NCBI GenBank assembly: GCA_013180625.2
Contig: SNVD02013683.1
Span: 186,001-250,000 of the forward strand
DNA length: 64,000 nucleotides
Direction of reading: 5' to 3'
Origin: Boswellia sacra
Lineage: Eukaryota > Streptophyta > Magnoliopsida > Sapindales > Burseraceae
In this document: one piece after another, positions 36,001 through 48,056 of the stretch
How positions within the stretch are numbered: the first letter of the stretch is position 1
How the letters are laid out: every line of letters begins with the position of its first letter
Notes under the pieces: model-generated
Seen by the model: only the letters and a program-made list of their open reading frames with translations
Database searches by the model: none
Told to the model about the DNA's origin: nothing
Translations under genes and position numbers: made by a program

Positions 36001-39000
36001 TGCTCCCATTGACATATATCACACCATGATGGACGGTTATACAATGATTGGGAATGAAGAAAAATGTCTGGTTGTGTTTGATAGACTTAAGGTAAAAGCT
36101 GATTTGAATTTATATTTATATTTTTTTTAGGTAATTTATATATTTCTTAAAATTCTTGACAATTGTTTCATGGTAATGCTTTTTCCTTTTTGAGGTGTTT
36201 TATTTTTCTCGGATTCCTTTCAATTAATAGTTATTTAGTATCAATGCAAAAATCATTTAAAGTTACAGTAGTTGAAGGGCCATAGCCCGCAGTATTGTTT
36301 ACCATCACTTGTGACCATTATTTGTGACAGTTGGTGATAAAAAGTTCTAAGATAATTATCATTGCATCACTTGCTCTAGTGCTTCCATCCTTGGTGTTGT
36401 TAATATATTAAATTGACGAAAATCTTATGCATACTAGCTACTCTTTTAACTGTGCTGTAGGAATGTGGATTTACACCTTCAGTTATCAGTTATGGATGTC
36501 TCATTAATCTTTTCACTAAGGTATGCCTTCCTGTTTTAGCATTTCAGATTCGATTGAATATCATAGAGTGTTTATATCTTCCCATTACTGCATGCTACGT
36601 AGGTAATGGCTATTCCACTGCAGGTGTTACTGCATAGATGCTTGTATGTGTCTTATGTTTTGCTTTGTTGTCCATGCTTTAAAACAATAGAAAATTCTGA
36701 AGGGTAAGATTTTTGCAAAGATTTTATAGGTCTACATTTATTTATTTGGTTAGTAAATCTGTAACTAGATGGAGGTGGTGCAGTCGGTGGTTGACTGGGA
36801 ATATTGGTTCAGTTGTTTTGATCTTCTCTCACAATTTTCAATAGCTACTGCAAGGAATGATGAGTCTGATATGTAGTTTCTGTAGTAAGTCCTAAAAGGA
36901 ACTAAATTATATCAACAAGATTAATTCAAATTCTGGAAACCATAAGGCATGCATCTAAAATGAGTATGAAACCATCTAAAATTTAATATCAAACTTAATA
37001 ATAACAATCTTATCAAAAAACTGAATTGTACAATTGTCTGTTATGATACGGTTTTGAGATTGATGAGGAATGTGATTCCTCAAATTAAAAGAAAGGAAGG
37101 GAGATATAGATGGAGAAAAGAGGAGAAACAATAGAAAAAATTTAAAGACAGTAATCTTTTTACTAAAAGATCAAAAATCTATATTCCAAAACTTAAAAAG
37201 TAAAATAACTAATGGCACGTATTTATAGTGCCAACAAATATAACTTGACTAGGAAATAGAATCTAATCCCAACTAAACTACAAAATACTAAAAATAAATC
37301 CTAAACAAAATAGTAAACTATTAATTAGGAAAATAACTCAAATTAGGAATACTCTTAATTTAGGAAGTTAAATCCCTAATTTATTAAAATCCCTAAAATA
37401 ATTAGTCTAATGGAACCTACATTAGAGATTTAGTGTCTTATTTTGTTTACTGTGTTGGTAGAGGGACGGACATTTTATCTTTAGGGAGAGTAGGGAGCTG
37501 AGAATTGAGGGAAGAGCTCATTATAGCAAAGCCGTGAATCCATCTTCTGCACACCAGCTCCTGAGAAGTTAATCCAATCTTGTTTCTAGTGCTCTGTCGA
37601 GTCTATTGTGTAATGCTTATGACCTCCCCCCTCCTTTTTGGTGGGAAGTCACTTTCTGAGTTCATTTGTTTTTCTTGCTGAAAATGTGTATTTCAGTATG
37701 ATCTTCATATATTAATTGTATGCTTGCTCTTTCAGATTGGTAAAGTTTCTAAAGCCTTAGAGGTTAGCAAAATAATGGAATCTGCTGGCATAAAACATAA
37801 CATGAAGACCTACTCCATGTTGATCAACGGATTTTTAAAGTTAAAAGACTGGGCCAATGCCTTTGCAGTTTTTGAGGATGTGGTAGAAGATGGTTTGAAG
37901 CCTGATGTAGTGCTCTATAATAACATTATTAGAGCATTTTGTGGGATGGGTAACATGGACCGTGCTATTCATATTGTCAAGGAAATGCAGAAGAAAAGGC
38001 ATAGGCCTACATCACGTACATTTATGCCCATCATTCATGGTTTTGCAAGAACTGGAGAAATGAAAAGAGCCTTAGAGATTTTTGATATGATGAGGAGGAG
38101 TGGATGCATTCCAACAGTGCACACATTTAATGCCCTAATTCTTGGACTTGTTGAAAAGCGTCAGGTAAGCTGCAGTTTAATAGCCAGATCCAGGATGGCA
38201 TTTGCACAATTCCTATTTATGGAGCATTTATCACTATCATGAAGCATATATTCTAGCCATTTTTTTTTTTTTTTCGCTGAGAGACAATATAGGCACTTAT
38301 AATATGGCCTTTTTTTTGGTTAATGTAGTGAGGATTTAATAGCAGGGTGACAATTTAAAGGTTATTGTTACCACTCTTGCTTTTATTTGAGTGTTATTTT
38401 TAGAAATTTGTTATGAAATAAACATTTATTTTCCTTCATTTACTTTCTATCTGGCTTGGAGACCTTATATAAAGTAAATTACTGTTCAACTCTTCCCAGC
38501 AGAGGTAATTTCATTTATATATTGTATTTCATTTCGTGCAGCTGGAGAAGGCTGTCGAAATATTGGATGAGATGAACCTGGCAGGCATAAGTCCTAATGA
38601 ACATACGTACACAACCATCATGCAGGGCTATGCATCACTGGGTGATACTGGGAAAGCATTTGAGTATTTTACTAAATTGAGAAATGAGGGTCTGGAGCTT
38701 GACGTGTACACATACGAGGCATTGCTCAAGGCCTGTTGCAAAGCAGGCAGGATGCAAAGTGCTTTAGCAGTCACAAAAGAAATGAGTGCGCAAAAGATTC
38801 CACGAAACACTTTTGTTTATAACATATTAATTGATGGGTATGGATTGTCTATAATCATAAACTATTTAACAGTTTAATCAAATCTAACAAATCACTCTCC
38901 CTTCCATCATCTCTCTTTCTTATTTTTAGCGGATATTGATAAAATGATTGACTGGTAGAACCCCAAGTTTGTCAATTTTTTCTTTTCTATATTTTTCTCA

Positions 39001-40226
39001 TATGTTTGATGGGTTAGCTCATATGTGTTCAGTGCCTGTCTCTTACTTTTATTCTTTTATTTATTTTTTCCTTTGTAGATGGGCTCGAAGGGGTGATGTG
39101 TGGGAAGCTGCTGACCTGATGCAACAAATGAAGCAAGAAGGGGTTGAGCCTGACATCCATACTTACACATCTTTCATAAATGCTTGTTGCAAGGCTGGAG
39201 ATATGCAGGTATGTTTCTCCATCTTTCTGCCGATTAGGATTTATTTCTATTTGTATGATTTTACTTTTCGTGTCCACTAGTTTGAGGAATCATCTATTCC
39301 ATTTTATTTTCTATGGGGGTGGGAATAGATTTATTTGGTTTTTGAGCTGAAACTTTGTTTTCTTAAAACATTATTAAGCTTGGGTAACATCTAAGGTTTT
39401 TCCTAGGCGTTATAAGCATAGATATGAAATCCAGTCAATGAACTGGATCACAGGGCCAGTGAGTTAGTCGTTTTTAACTGGTGGGAATAAGTTAAAGCAG
39501 AAATATGACTAAAAGGGTTCTGATTAATGACATGTTATACTTTACGTAAGTTCTAGATTAATAGATAGAGGCAGTTCGGATGGTTAAAATTCAATCTTGC
39601 ATAATAAAATAGACGATATTATATTTGATGCATCAAATCAATTTCACTATCAAGAAATGGACTTTTGTTCATGCAACTCATTTCAATGAATAAATTCTAT
39701 TTTCCAGAGGGCAACAGATACAATCAAAGAAATGGAAATTATCGGAGTGAAGCCAAATGTTAAAACCTACACCACATTGATTCATGGATGGGCACGAGCG
39801 TCTCTCCCAGAGAAGGCTTTGGGATGCTTTGAAGAGATGAAGTTGGCTGGTTTGAAGCCAGACAAGGCTGTATACCATTGTTTGCTCACATCATTACTGT
39901 CAAGGGCTACTGTTGCTGAAGCTTATATTTGCCCAGGAGTGCTATCCATTTGTAGAGAGATGATAGAATCTGGTTTAACTGTTGATATGGGGACTGCAGT
40001 TCACTGGTCCAGATGTTTACGTAAGATTGAGAGGACAGGTGGAGAGCTTACGGAAGCCTTACAAAAGACCTTCCCTCCAGATTGGAATTCACACCATTTG
40101 CTTGTTGCAAATTCCAGTGCTGACACCGATGATGAAACTGACATTGGTGATCACGATGATGACATATATTTTGCTGGTGGGTCTGATGATAATGACGATG
40201 AGAATGATGATGAAAAAGACAGATGA
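33076..40226 (+). CDS. PPR4: PPR4: RRM-plus-PPR plastid RNA splicing factor (10 exons)
   Basis: Exons by splice consensus and frame: 33076-33945, 34236-34363, 34806-34946, 35356-35442, 35938-36091, 36461-36520, 37736-38164, 38542-38837, 39079-39208, 39708-40226. They join in frame to 938 codons including stop (937 residues). The Ser/Pro-rich N-terminus suits a plastid transit peptide. An RRM follows at about residues 150-230 (KIFVGNL as RNP2, VGFGFVIY as RNP1). After residue ~290 come tandem P-type PPR motifs such as TYTTIMQGYASLGDTGKAFEYF. The C-terminus is an acidic Asp/Glu/Asn tail. The RRM-PPR fusion is the hallmark of PPR4, which in maize binds rps12 intron 1 RNA and is needed for its trans-splicing. 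A solo LTR lies in intron 6. Confidence 0.93.
37061..37424 (-). mobile_element. Solo LTR in PPR4 intron 6
   Basis: It begins TGATGAGGAATGTGATTCC and ends AACCTACATTA, closely resembling the LTRs at 25203-25649 and 26637-27066 along its length. GAGAT flanks it on both sides (37056-37060 and 37425-37429), an exact 5-bp duplication. No internal region or second LTR is present. It lies between exon 6 (ends 36520) and exon 7 (starts 37736), antisense to PPR4. Confidence 0.85.
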
Positions 40227-40306
40227 TTTTAAACAGAGGTTATTGTTTTAAATTGAAGTTACATGTCATTTAGCATTGGGAAGGTCAACCATCTTGTGTT
40301 ACTACT

Positions 40307-40680
40307 GTGGTGCCATGGATATCCATTCCAAGCTCTGGCTGCAACCTTGCTTTTGAAGCTGAGAGGTTGAAGATGTTGGTGTCTTAGGATCTTTCAAGCT
40401 TTCTAGTCGCCTTAATGTTCATATTTTCATCGCACAATTGATGGCGGAGCTGATTATTTAAGGGGTGCTGATCACTGTGTAGAACACTGATCCCATAGGT
40501 GCCACTGGTCACCTGTTCCTTGCTCGGGCCGCAATGGCTTTTAAGCTGAGAGGTTCAAGATATTGAGATTTGCAAGCTTCCTTGTCACCTCAATGTTTGT
40601 AGTTTCTTTGCACAAGGTACAACTGACTGTGGAGCTGATTGTTGAAGGGGTGTTAATCATTGTGTATATATAACGTATTC
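40307..40680 (+). repeat. ~188-bp imperfect tandem duplication in the PPR4 3' flank
   Basis: Two units (about 40307-40494 and 40498-40680) share GTGCCA, AAGCTGAGAGGTT, TGGAGCTGATT or near-matches, and AAGGGGTG in the same order. They begin about 80 bases after the PPR4 stop codon and may be part of its 3' UTR. Confidence 0.65.
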
Positions 40681-40897
40681 CAGTATCAAAACTACAGAAG
40701 ATTTTTTCAAGCAGAGCCTTTTACTGTATAATGATCGTTTAGTGTAATTTATAGGATCAAAAAATTCCTTCCTGGAGGATTTTAATTATGCATGCTAGAT
40801 TATATTGCAACCATTGGAAAGGTTTTAATAAATAATTTGAAAATTTGTGGGAAAAGAGAGTTAGATCCTCTCCTTATTTAAGTTTTAAATTTTACCC

Positions 40898-41073
40898 GTG
40901 ATGTTAGTCCATTAGTAAGGGCTTACCAAGGATTGAGTGATAAGGTTATTATAAGGTCTTGGGTTTGATTTCTCAAATAAGGTTTATCTCATGATTTAGG
41001 TGAAAGATTGTGACAGTGAGTTGTTGTATTAGTCTTTCTCTAGGATTGCACCTCAGTTTAAAAAAAAAAAAAA
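40898..41073 (+). mobile_element. Possible tRNA-derived SINE
   Basis: A roughly 175-base segment with a B-box-like GGGTTTGATTTCTC, a possible A-box region around TTAGTCCATTAGTAAGG and a terminal A-tract (41060-41073). No clear target duplication is visible, so this stays tentative. Confidence 0.4.
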
Positions 41074-42607
41074 TTCTCATGAATTTTTTAAAGATTTGAT
41101 AGTATGTTGTTATTTTCAGGCTAAAGAGAAATCACATTTTTGACCTTGAGGATTGGGCCATATTATGGTATATCACATGTATCGATACATCAATTTTTAA
41201 AATTATATAAAAGTTATAATGAAGTGTGTAAAAGATATAAATGAGTATATAAAAGTTGTATTGTGGTAGTAAAATTCTAAATTTTGTTATCTAATCCAGG
41301 AGATTTAAGGCTTTGTTTGTTTTCAACATGCAAAAATATTTGGACCATTCGTTCTTATTACGTTTGTGACTACAAAACGGGTCTAGTCTCTTGGCAAGCT
41401 TCGTGGATAGTTAATGTAGAGGTGGAGTAGGTTAACCATGTTCCGATCTTTTATAGAATGTATAAGACTGGTTATTGTTTATTTTTTTATTTTAATTCAT
41501 GACAAGTATTTGACATGGGATAAATGAGATAGCACAAAATTAGATCTTTAAGTTTAGAAAAAGAGGCTAATTATTGCCATCTTCCCTATTATTTTTTGTA
41601 ATTTTTTCCTAATATAGAACGATATTATTGTAACAGTCACCTAATTTAATTCGTTTTATTTTTAGATTTTAGTTATTTAAAATCATCTTTACATGAGCTC
41701 ATACATAGACATAGATTGTGAGTCAATCTATTAATACCTTTCAACTATTTATAATTACCCCATAAAATATGTGAACTGGGGATAGAATTTCTCTATTCTT
41801 TAACTTTAATTTGAGAAAATCTGAATAGTTTGTAGATGCATCTAAGAATGATCGCCTGAATTTATGAGGGTTAGTAAAGGAAAGAAAATGATGTTTGTTT
41901 GCACATTTATTATATTTAGTTTCTTTCTCTCTAACTTTCTAGATAATCTTTAAATATTTTTTCAAATTAAGAGTCATTTAAATGGATAAAGACAAAAGTG
42001 AAAATTAAAAAGCCTCACCACCCTTTTCAAAAGCGGAACCTGGTGGGTTTGTTTCTGTTTTCATAATTACAACGGTTACATGAAGTTGTGTATTTTGTCA
42101 TTATGTTAATGCATTTTCCATATTTAAGAAAATGCACAGATTTCTATTGACACTTAAACTCACTACACTCCAACTTTTTTAGGTTTTCAGCCCATCTTTT
42201 CCCATGGTTTTCAATGCTCTCGTTTATGGTAAAAACAACATTTTTTTCCATTTTTATGATTCTTTGTTTTTTGGAAAAAAAAAAAAAAAGAAACTACAGT
42301 TAGTATCATTCTTCATTTGACATTTTTAGATTTTATTAATAGAAAAAATTAACTACATATTATTTCTTATAAATTCATATCAATTTTCTTAAATTTAATC
42401 TAGATATTCTTATTATATTTATTAGAGATTTTATCGATTGGACTACCTAATATTCACAACGATAAATTTAAGTCTTATATTACCATATTATTTTAAAAGA
42501 AAGTATACTTGAAAACTGTGTTCTCTTTGTTTTTGTCTTTTTTGAGTGCATATGATTTCCCTATAAATAAGCATGGTTTGACACTAACCTATTTTATTCT
42601 GGATATT
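41074..42607. other. AT-rich spacer, no gene seen
   Basis: AT-rich intergenic DNA between the PPR4 3' region and the EAR-motif gene. Short frames show no family features; A/T homopolymer runs occur near 42275. Confidence 0.55.
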
Positions 42608-43659
42608 ATGGCTTCACAGATTTCTCACAAATCAAAACACAATGAAGAGTGCAGTAGTGAAAATGGCGTTGGTAATTATGATGTTATAAGAAAACAATGG
42701 GCAGGGATTAAAGATAATGATTCGAGTATTGAGCAACTCCGCCGAGAATTTCACCGATCTCTTGATCTCAATTATTCGATTTTTAGTTCGGCCTCAATAG
42801 AATTATATAATCCTTCTCATGTTTGCTATGATGCGGTAAAAATTTTAAGCTTTTTTAATTAATTATTTAATGTTTTCAGTTTCTTTTTACTAACAATTAC
42901 TTTTGTTGATGGTTGCCATTTTTCTATTTTCAATCTCTCATTAATGGTATCGAAAATCTTTCTTGTATTTTCATTTTTTTTGAGAGTAAAAACATGTAGG
43001 TGGAGGTGGACCCTATTTTCGAGTCTACTCACACCACAACCGAAATGAAATAAATTTGTTTTATTTATATAAATAAAGTTTTACAGGATATGGTATGATG
43101 TTGTCAATTTGATAATAATATTATTGATCTGATGTTAATTATTGATTTGATGTTAGTAATCTTATAACATTATCACACTAATAGCTTTAATAATTAATTC
43201 CCATTTTTGTAATCTTCATTACATAGATAATTACATCCTAATTTTCGGTTGGTATTTTTCCATATTTAGAATATTCAAGTAGGACAGCTCAAGGCCAAGG
43301 GAGGCGAGGAGGAGTCCACAAATGTAGACTTGAGTCTAAGCCTAGCACCACCTGGGCAGCAACGCCCACCAAAAGATGATGATCAATCGTCAAATTCAAA
43401 TCCAATTCATCATTCATCATCAGAAACATCTTCTTCTTCTCAACGCTCATGTATGTCTCTAGACTTGAACTTAATTGATGACACTGAAAGCACTAATGCT
43501 GCTCCACATCAATTGCCATCTTTGCTCTTGATGGGCTGCACTCACTGCTACATGTATGTGATGGTTTCTGAAGCTGATCCCAAGTGTCCCAAGTGCCAGA
43601 GCTCTATTCTCATCGATATTTTTCGTGAGAAACCAGCTAAGAGACCCAGGATTAATTAA
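42608..43659 (+). CDS. EAR-motif protein with GIR1/GIR2-like C-terminal zinc module (2 exons)
   Basis: Exon 1 is 42608-42835 (MASQISHK..CYDA, donor GTAAAA) and exon 2 is 43270-43659 (acceptor ATATTTAG), joined in phase 0 to give 205 residues. An in-frame ATG at 42509 is possible; I prefer 42608 because the upstream residues are hydrophobic and low-complexity. Exon 2 holds two EAR-type repression motifs, VDLSLSLAPP and MSLDLNLID. Its C-terminal module LLMGCTHCYMYVM..DPKCPKCQSS has two CxxC pairs, and a basic KRPRIN tail follows. The module resembles Arabidopsis GIR1/GIR2, small co-repressor adaptors linking GLABRA2 to TOPLESS. The N-terminal exon is longer than I recall for those proteins. The role as a nuclear co-repressor adaptor is inferred. 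Confidence 0.72.
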
Positions 43660-46600
43660 TTTGCTAAATAATTATGTATGTGTTGTTTTGTTTTTTGGGC
43701 GTCGTTTTCGTTTTGTTGTGTTGTTGATGTTAAATACTTATAATCAACGAGCCTCTTTTAATTTCTATTTATGTTCTTTCTTTTACTGAGTAGTATATAA
43801 CTAATAGACGAAATTAAATAAGCTTGCTGTTTTGCGTTTAGTAATGTTCTCCAGATCTGCTTCGTTTTTTAATAACGAAGTTGAAAAATAAAAATAAAAA
43901 TTTAATGGCTGTTTTCAATATATGAGCATGAGCATGACAAGCTTTTTGTCGTGGAAAATTAAGAGTGTTTTGGGAAACTATCTTATTTCTGTCGGGCCTA
44001 ATGGGCCATCTCCAATGGGCCAATTTATATATGCATATGCAAGGGCAAGCAGCTGCTGCTGGAAATAATTTTCATGGCTTCCGTATTGGTTTAAACAACT
44101 TAATTTAATGAACGATATAAATCACCTTTTTTGTTTCCAGCAACGTTATAGTATTGGGAATGTTAGAGAGGCCATGTTACAATTTCATTTTTTTAATATT
44201 ATTTTTTCTCATCTAAGATCAGCCAATCCATAACTTTGTGACGGGTATTTTTTAGTATTTTTGAAAACGCAATAATTGCAACTCTTTTTTTTTTTATAAA
44301 TTTAATTGTTTTATTTTGTCTGTTTTGGAGACAGGTCCGACTTGTTTATGTTTTCTTAATCTGGATTCCAACTTCCTGGAAGACGAAGAATACAACAGAT
44401 GAACTGAACTGAACACAACATTCGCCACCCATTATTTTAATTGATGAGATTCATATTACATATGGGATCGTCTCTTATGTCTCATTGCGAATATGGAATG
44501 GAACATCATCTATATTTCTAATAGTTTATTGTTTACATTTCAGTTTGTATAATAAATTAATATTAAGATTAATCTCACCAGTTTATTCATTTCTAAAATC
44601 GTTTTATTAACATGGATATTCATATGTTAATGATATTATTATTGTCACATAATTGTGAAAGTAAAGTCCCCTCTAATTCTTTAGCCTGTGGTCAATTTTC
44701 AAAAATTTCTTCTAATTTTGATTTTTTTATTATACAAATTTATCTACTACTCAATACATGTAATATGAATCTTGTATTTAAAATTCCACATACAATGTAG
44801 AAATATTTATTAAAAAAACCAAAAACTAAGAGGGACATTTGAAAAATGGATTAAACTTTGAAATTTAAATGTCATGATCACGTTTCATAGACTGATACAT
44901 TTTTTTTTTTAAATTGTTCAATACTAAAGATCAATAGACCGACATGAATTGAGATGTTGAGTTTTATTATCTAACCAAAAATAAAAAAAAGATTGACCTG
45001 TCAAATATAGTCATGACATTTTAAATTTTCCCGCAATATAAGGGTTGAAAGTGTTAGAATAATAAGGCAAATATTCTTATAAGTTGTGTTATTAAAATCT
45101 CTCTCATATAGTTTTCAAGTAACGTGTACAAGTGAATCATGACAAAAGGTTAGTTCAAACATTATTTATGTGTAATTTCTATGTAATACACATAGCATGC
45201 ACCATGGTCGCATAACATTCAACTTCATCAATTAATTATAAATTCTATTCTATCTTGATTCAGTTGTATGGCCGGTCCAATTTAATTACCCTAAACTAAA
45301 ACTAATCATCATTAAACAAATAGATAAAAAGTTTACAGCAAGGAGTTCCAAGCACAAGACCAACTTAATGCTTGATTAATTATTGTACTTCCACCAAACT
45401 GCCAACTGATGATTCTTGTCACGTTCTTTCCATTCCATCCAAATTCTACTTTTATAAAACTCAAACTTTAAAAACATGTTAAAATACAAAATTTTGTGAA
45501 CTTCGATGAATATAATTAATTGATATTAAACTCTCATGCATGATTGATAAATATATATATTTTGATGCAACGGTATTAGAATTACAACTTAAATATAATT
45601 AAAATTATATAATCTGATGTGATAGTCTATATAATAAAAATTTATTAGAGAAAAAAAAAATGAATGTGAAAAGTTATATCCCATGTAGGATTTTAACACC
45701 TAGGTTGTCACATCAAATTATGAATTTTATAGTATAAGTCTAGCATTATTGAATATAATGAGAATATAGTTAAGATCCAGCAAACTCTTGTAGCATGTAA
45801 AAGAAAAAAAAAATTATCCGAATCTCTATAAAAAGAGAAGGGTTGAGTGTACACGTTTTGACTAAAATTAAACAACATTATTTTTGAAGTATGGCAATTG
45901 GTAAGGTGCATGCATGAAATAGAGACAACATTTAGAAGTATATATTATACAATGTAAGTATAAATAATGAATTAATTGTACAATTATTTATCATGGCATG
46001 CTTAGGACTTATCCTACAAAGAGGACCAAATGAATGGTGGGCATTGGATTAGATATATTTGTCAAAATGAAATCTCAATGAGGTGATCAATTAAGCTCCT
46101 AATCATGAAGAGTCAACTGGGCATGTGCATGCACATACATAGATGCTTTTAAGCAACCTAACGATGAATTGATTAATGTGGTAGGGAGGAGACAAAACCA
46201 CTTCATCTTACAATTATTTTCTTATCAATAACTCTTCATCAGAAGACACTATGATCTTCAAACCAACACCAAGGATCTCTCTCGCACCACCAAATTGATA
46301 TTCAAACATTTACATCGTCATCTTATATAATATTTAAATGGATTATAATTAAGTGATTAACAATATTCATCATAGGGACCTATTCCTCTTCTAGTCATTG
46401 AATTTTATTAATGCTAATAAAATTCTTTACATTAAAAGTTTTTCCTAATTAATGCTTCATATGTTAATGTTAGTGAATATTTTTGAGCCATATAAATAAA
46501 TTTAAATAGATTGTATTGTAAATTTAATTGACTGAATTTTGAGGAATATATAATGTGTATTTGTGCTCATATATATTCCACCAAATCTGCCTTCTAGGAT

Positions 46601-48006
46601 GAATGGAATTCCATCTAATTAAAGACCTCTTATGCAAATCCAATATACTCAAACTACCTAATTAAACTAATTAATATCTACATTTAAGGACAAATTATTA
46701 ATACATAATTAATAAGGTTAATTATTAATAAATTACCATTCAGGGTAGATTTATATGCATGCATTGCTAGCATACCATTTTTTTTTTTTGAAATTATGAG
46801 AATGTGTACCTTATGGTAAAACCGTAGAGTAAATTAACAGATAAAATTCAGCACTATTAGATTTATGTGCTTAAAACATGTGAGTGAGTGTATATGGAGT
46901 AGTTTCGTGCAATTTATTTAATTTAAATATTTACTTATGTACGCATTTTTGTATCCATTAATTAAATGAGCAAAGTTACAAGTAGATGTTAATCACGAAA
47001 TCTTGAATTATTGAGAGCCGAAGCTTCCTAGCTACCGAGAAAAATCGATTGAGACCTTTCTTGTGCATTTCAACTAAACCTAGCTATCAATAATCAATGC
47101 TTGTTTGTTATTTTCCCAGTAAACAAACAGACAATGTTAGGGAAGCTGAGAAATCAATGCTTTATGGCTCAAAAGAAATTTAGTTAATTAAGAACATGTC
47201 TTCCTACAAAAGTACACTTTAAAATATGTAAATCTAAGAGATAATTTCAAAGGTTGGCTAGAGACACCTCCCTGAAATTAATTAATTTCTGTAAATTTAT
47301 GAGCTCTATGATGAGATATAGCTATCTTCATCTGCAAGTACTAGACCAAATTGGTAGAGGAACTTAATGAAATTTATCATGGTAAGTAATATATTAAATA
47401 AGAGTAATTTCCAGATGAATGATGGTCTAGATTATTGTACAATATTATAATTAATTTTAATTTCCCATTTCCGTAAAAAATTAAAACAGACAAATAATTG
47501 ATAGAACGAAAGCAACGAATGGAAGTTACTACCGATGATAATTATATTAATTAATGCATCTAAATAATGTTGTTGACATATAATTTATATGTTCCTGATG
47601 TAAAAATATTACAAAAAAATGGTAAAAAAGGACATATCATGCTGCTCCAACATGAAAATTTATTGCTTCACCTATTATTGCAGCTTATAATGAAATGTCC
47701 CGACCAGGTTTTAATAAATTAAATATATATCGAAAGCTTGCACATGCAAATTTTGTCCTTTAATAGAAAAACTAGCTAGCTCAAACCGGCCAACTTCTTG
47801 ATTCTCTAATGTTGCTTCTATTATATGTTTTCTCTCATAGATGTATGATGACTTGCCCTTATAAATTAAAGTATTTTGAGGATCCACCATGTTAATTTCT
47901 GTAGGTATTATGATTAGATTAGTTAATATCACATGAGAGGTGGACCATCAAACTTCATTTCTATTTTTATCAAATCCCCCACAAATTTATTTATTTGAAG
48001 ATGGAT

Positions 48007-48011
<5 letters not shown>

Positions 48012-48053
<42 letters not shown>
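48012..48053. repeat. (TA)n microsatellite
   Basis: About 42 bases of uninterrupted alternating TA. Confidence 0.9.
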
Positions 48054-48056
<3 letters not shown>

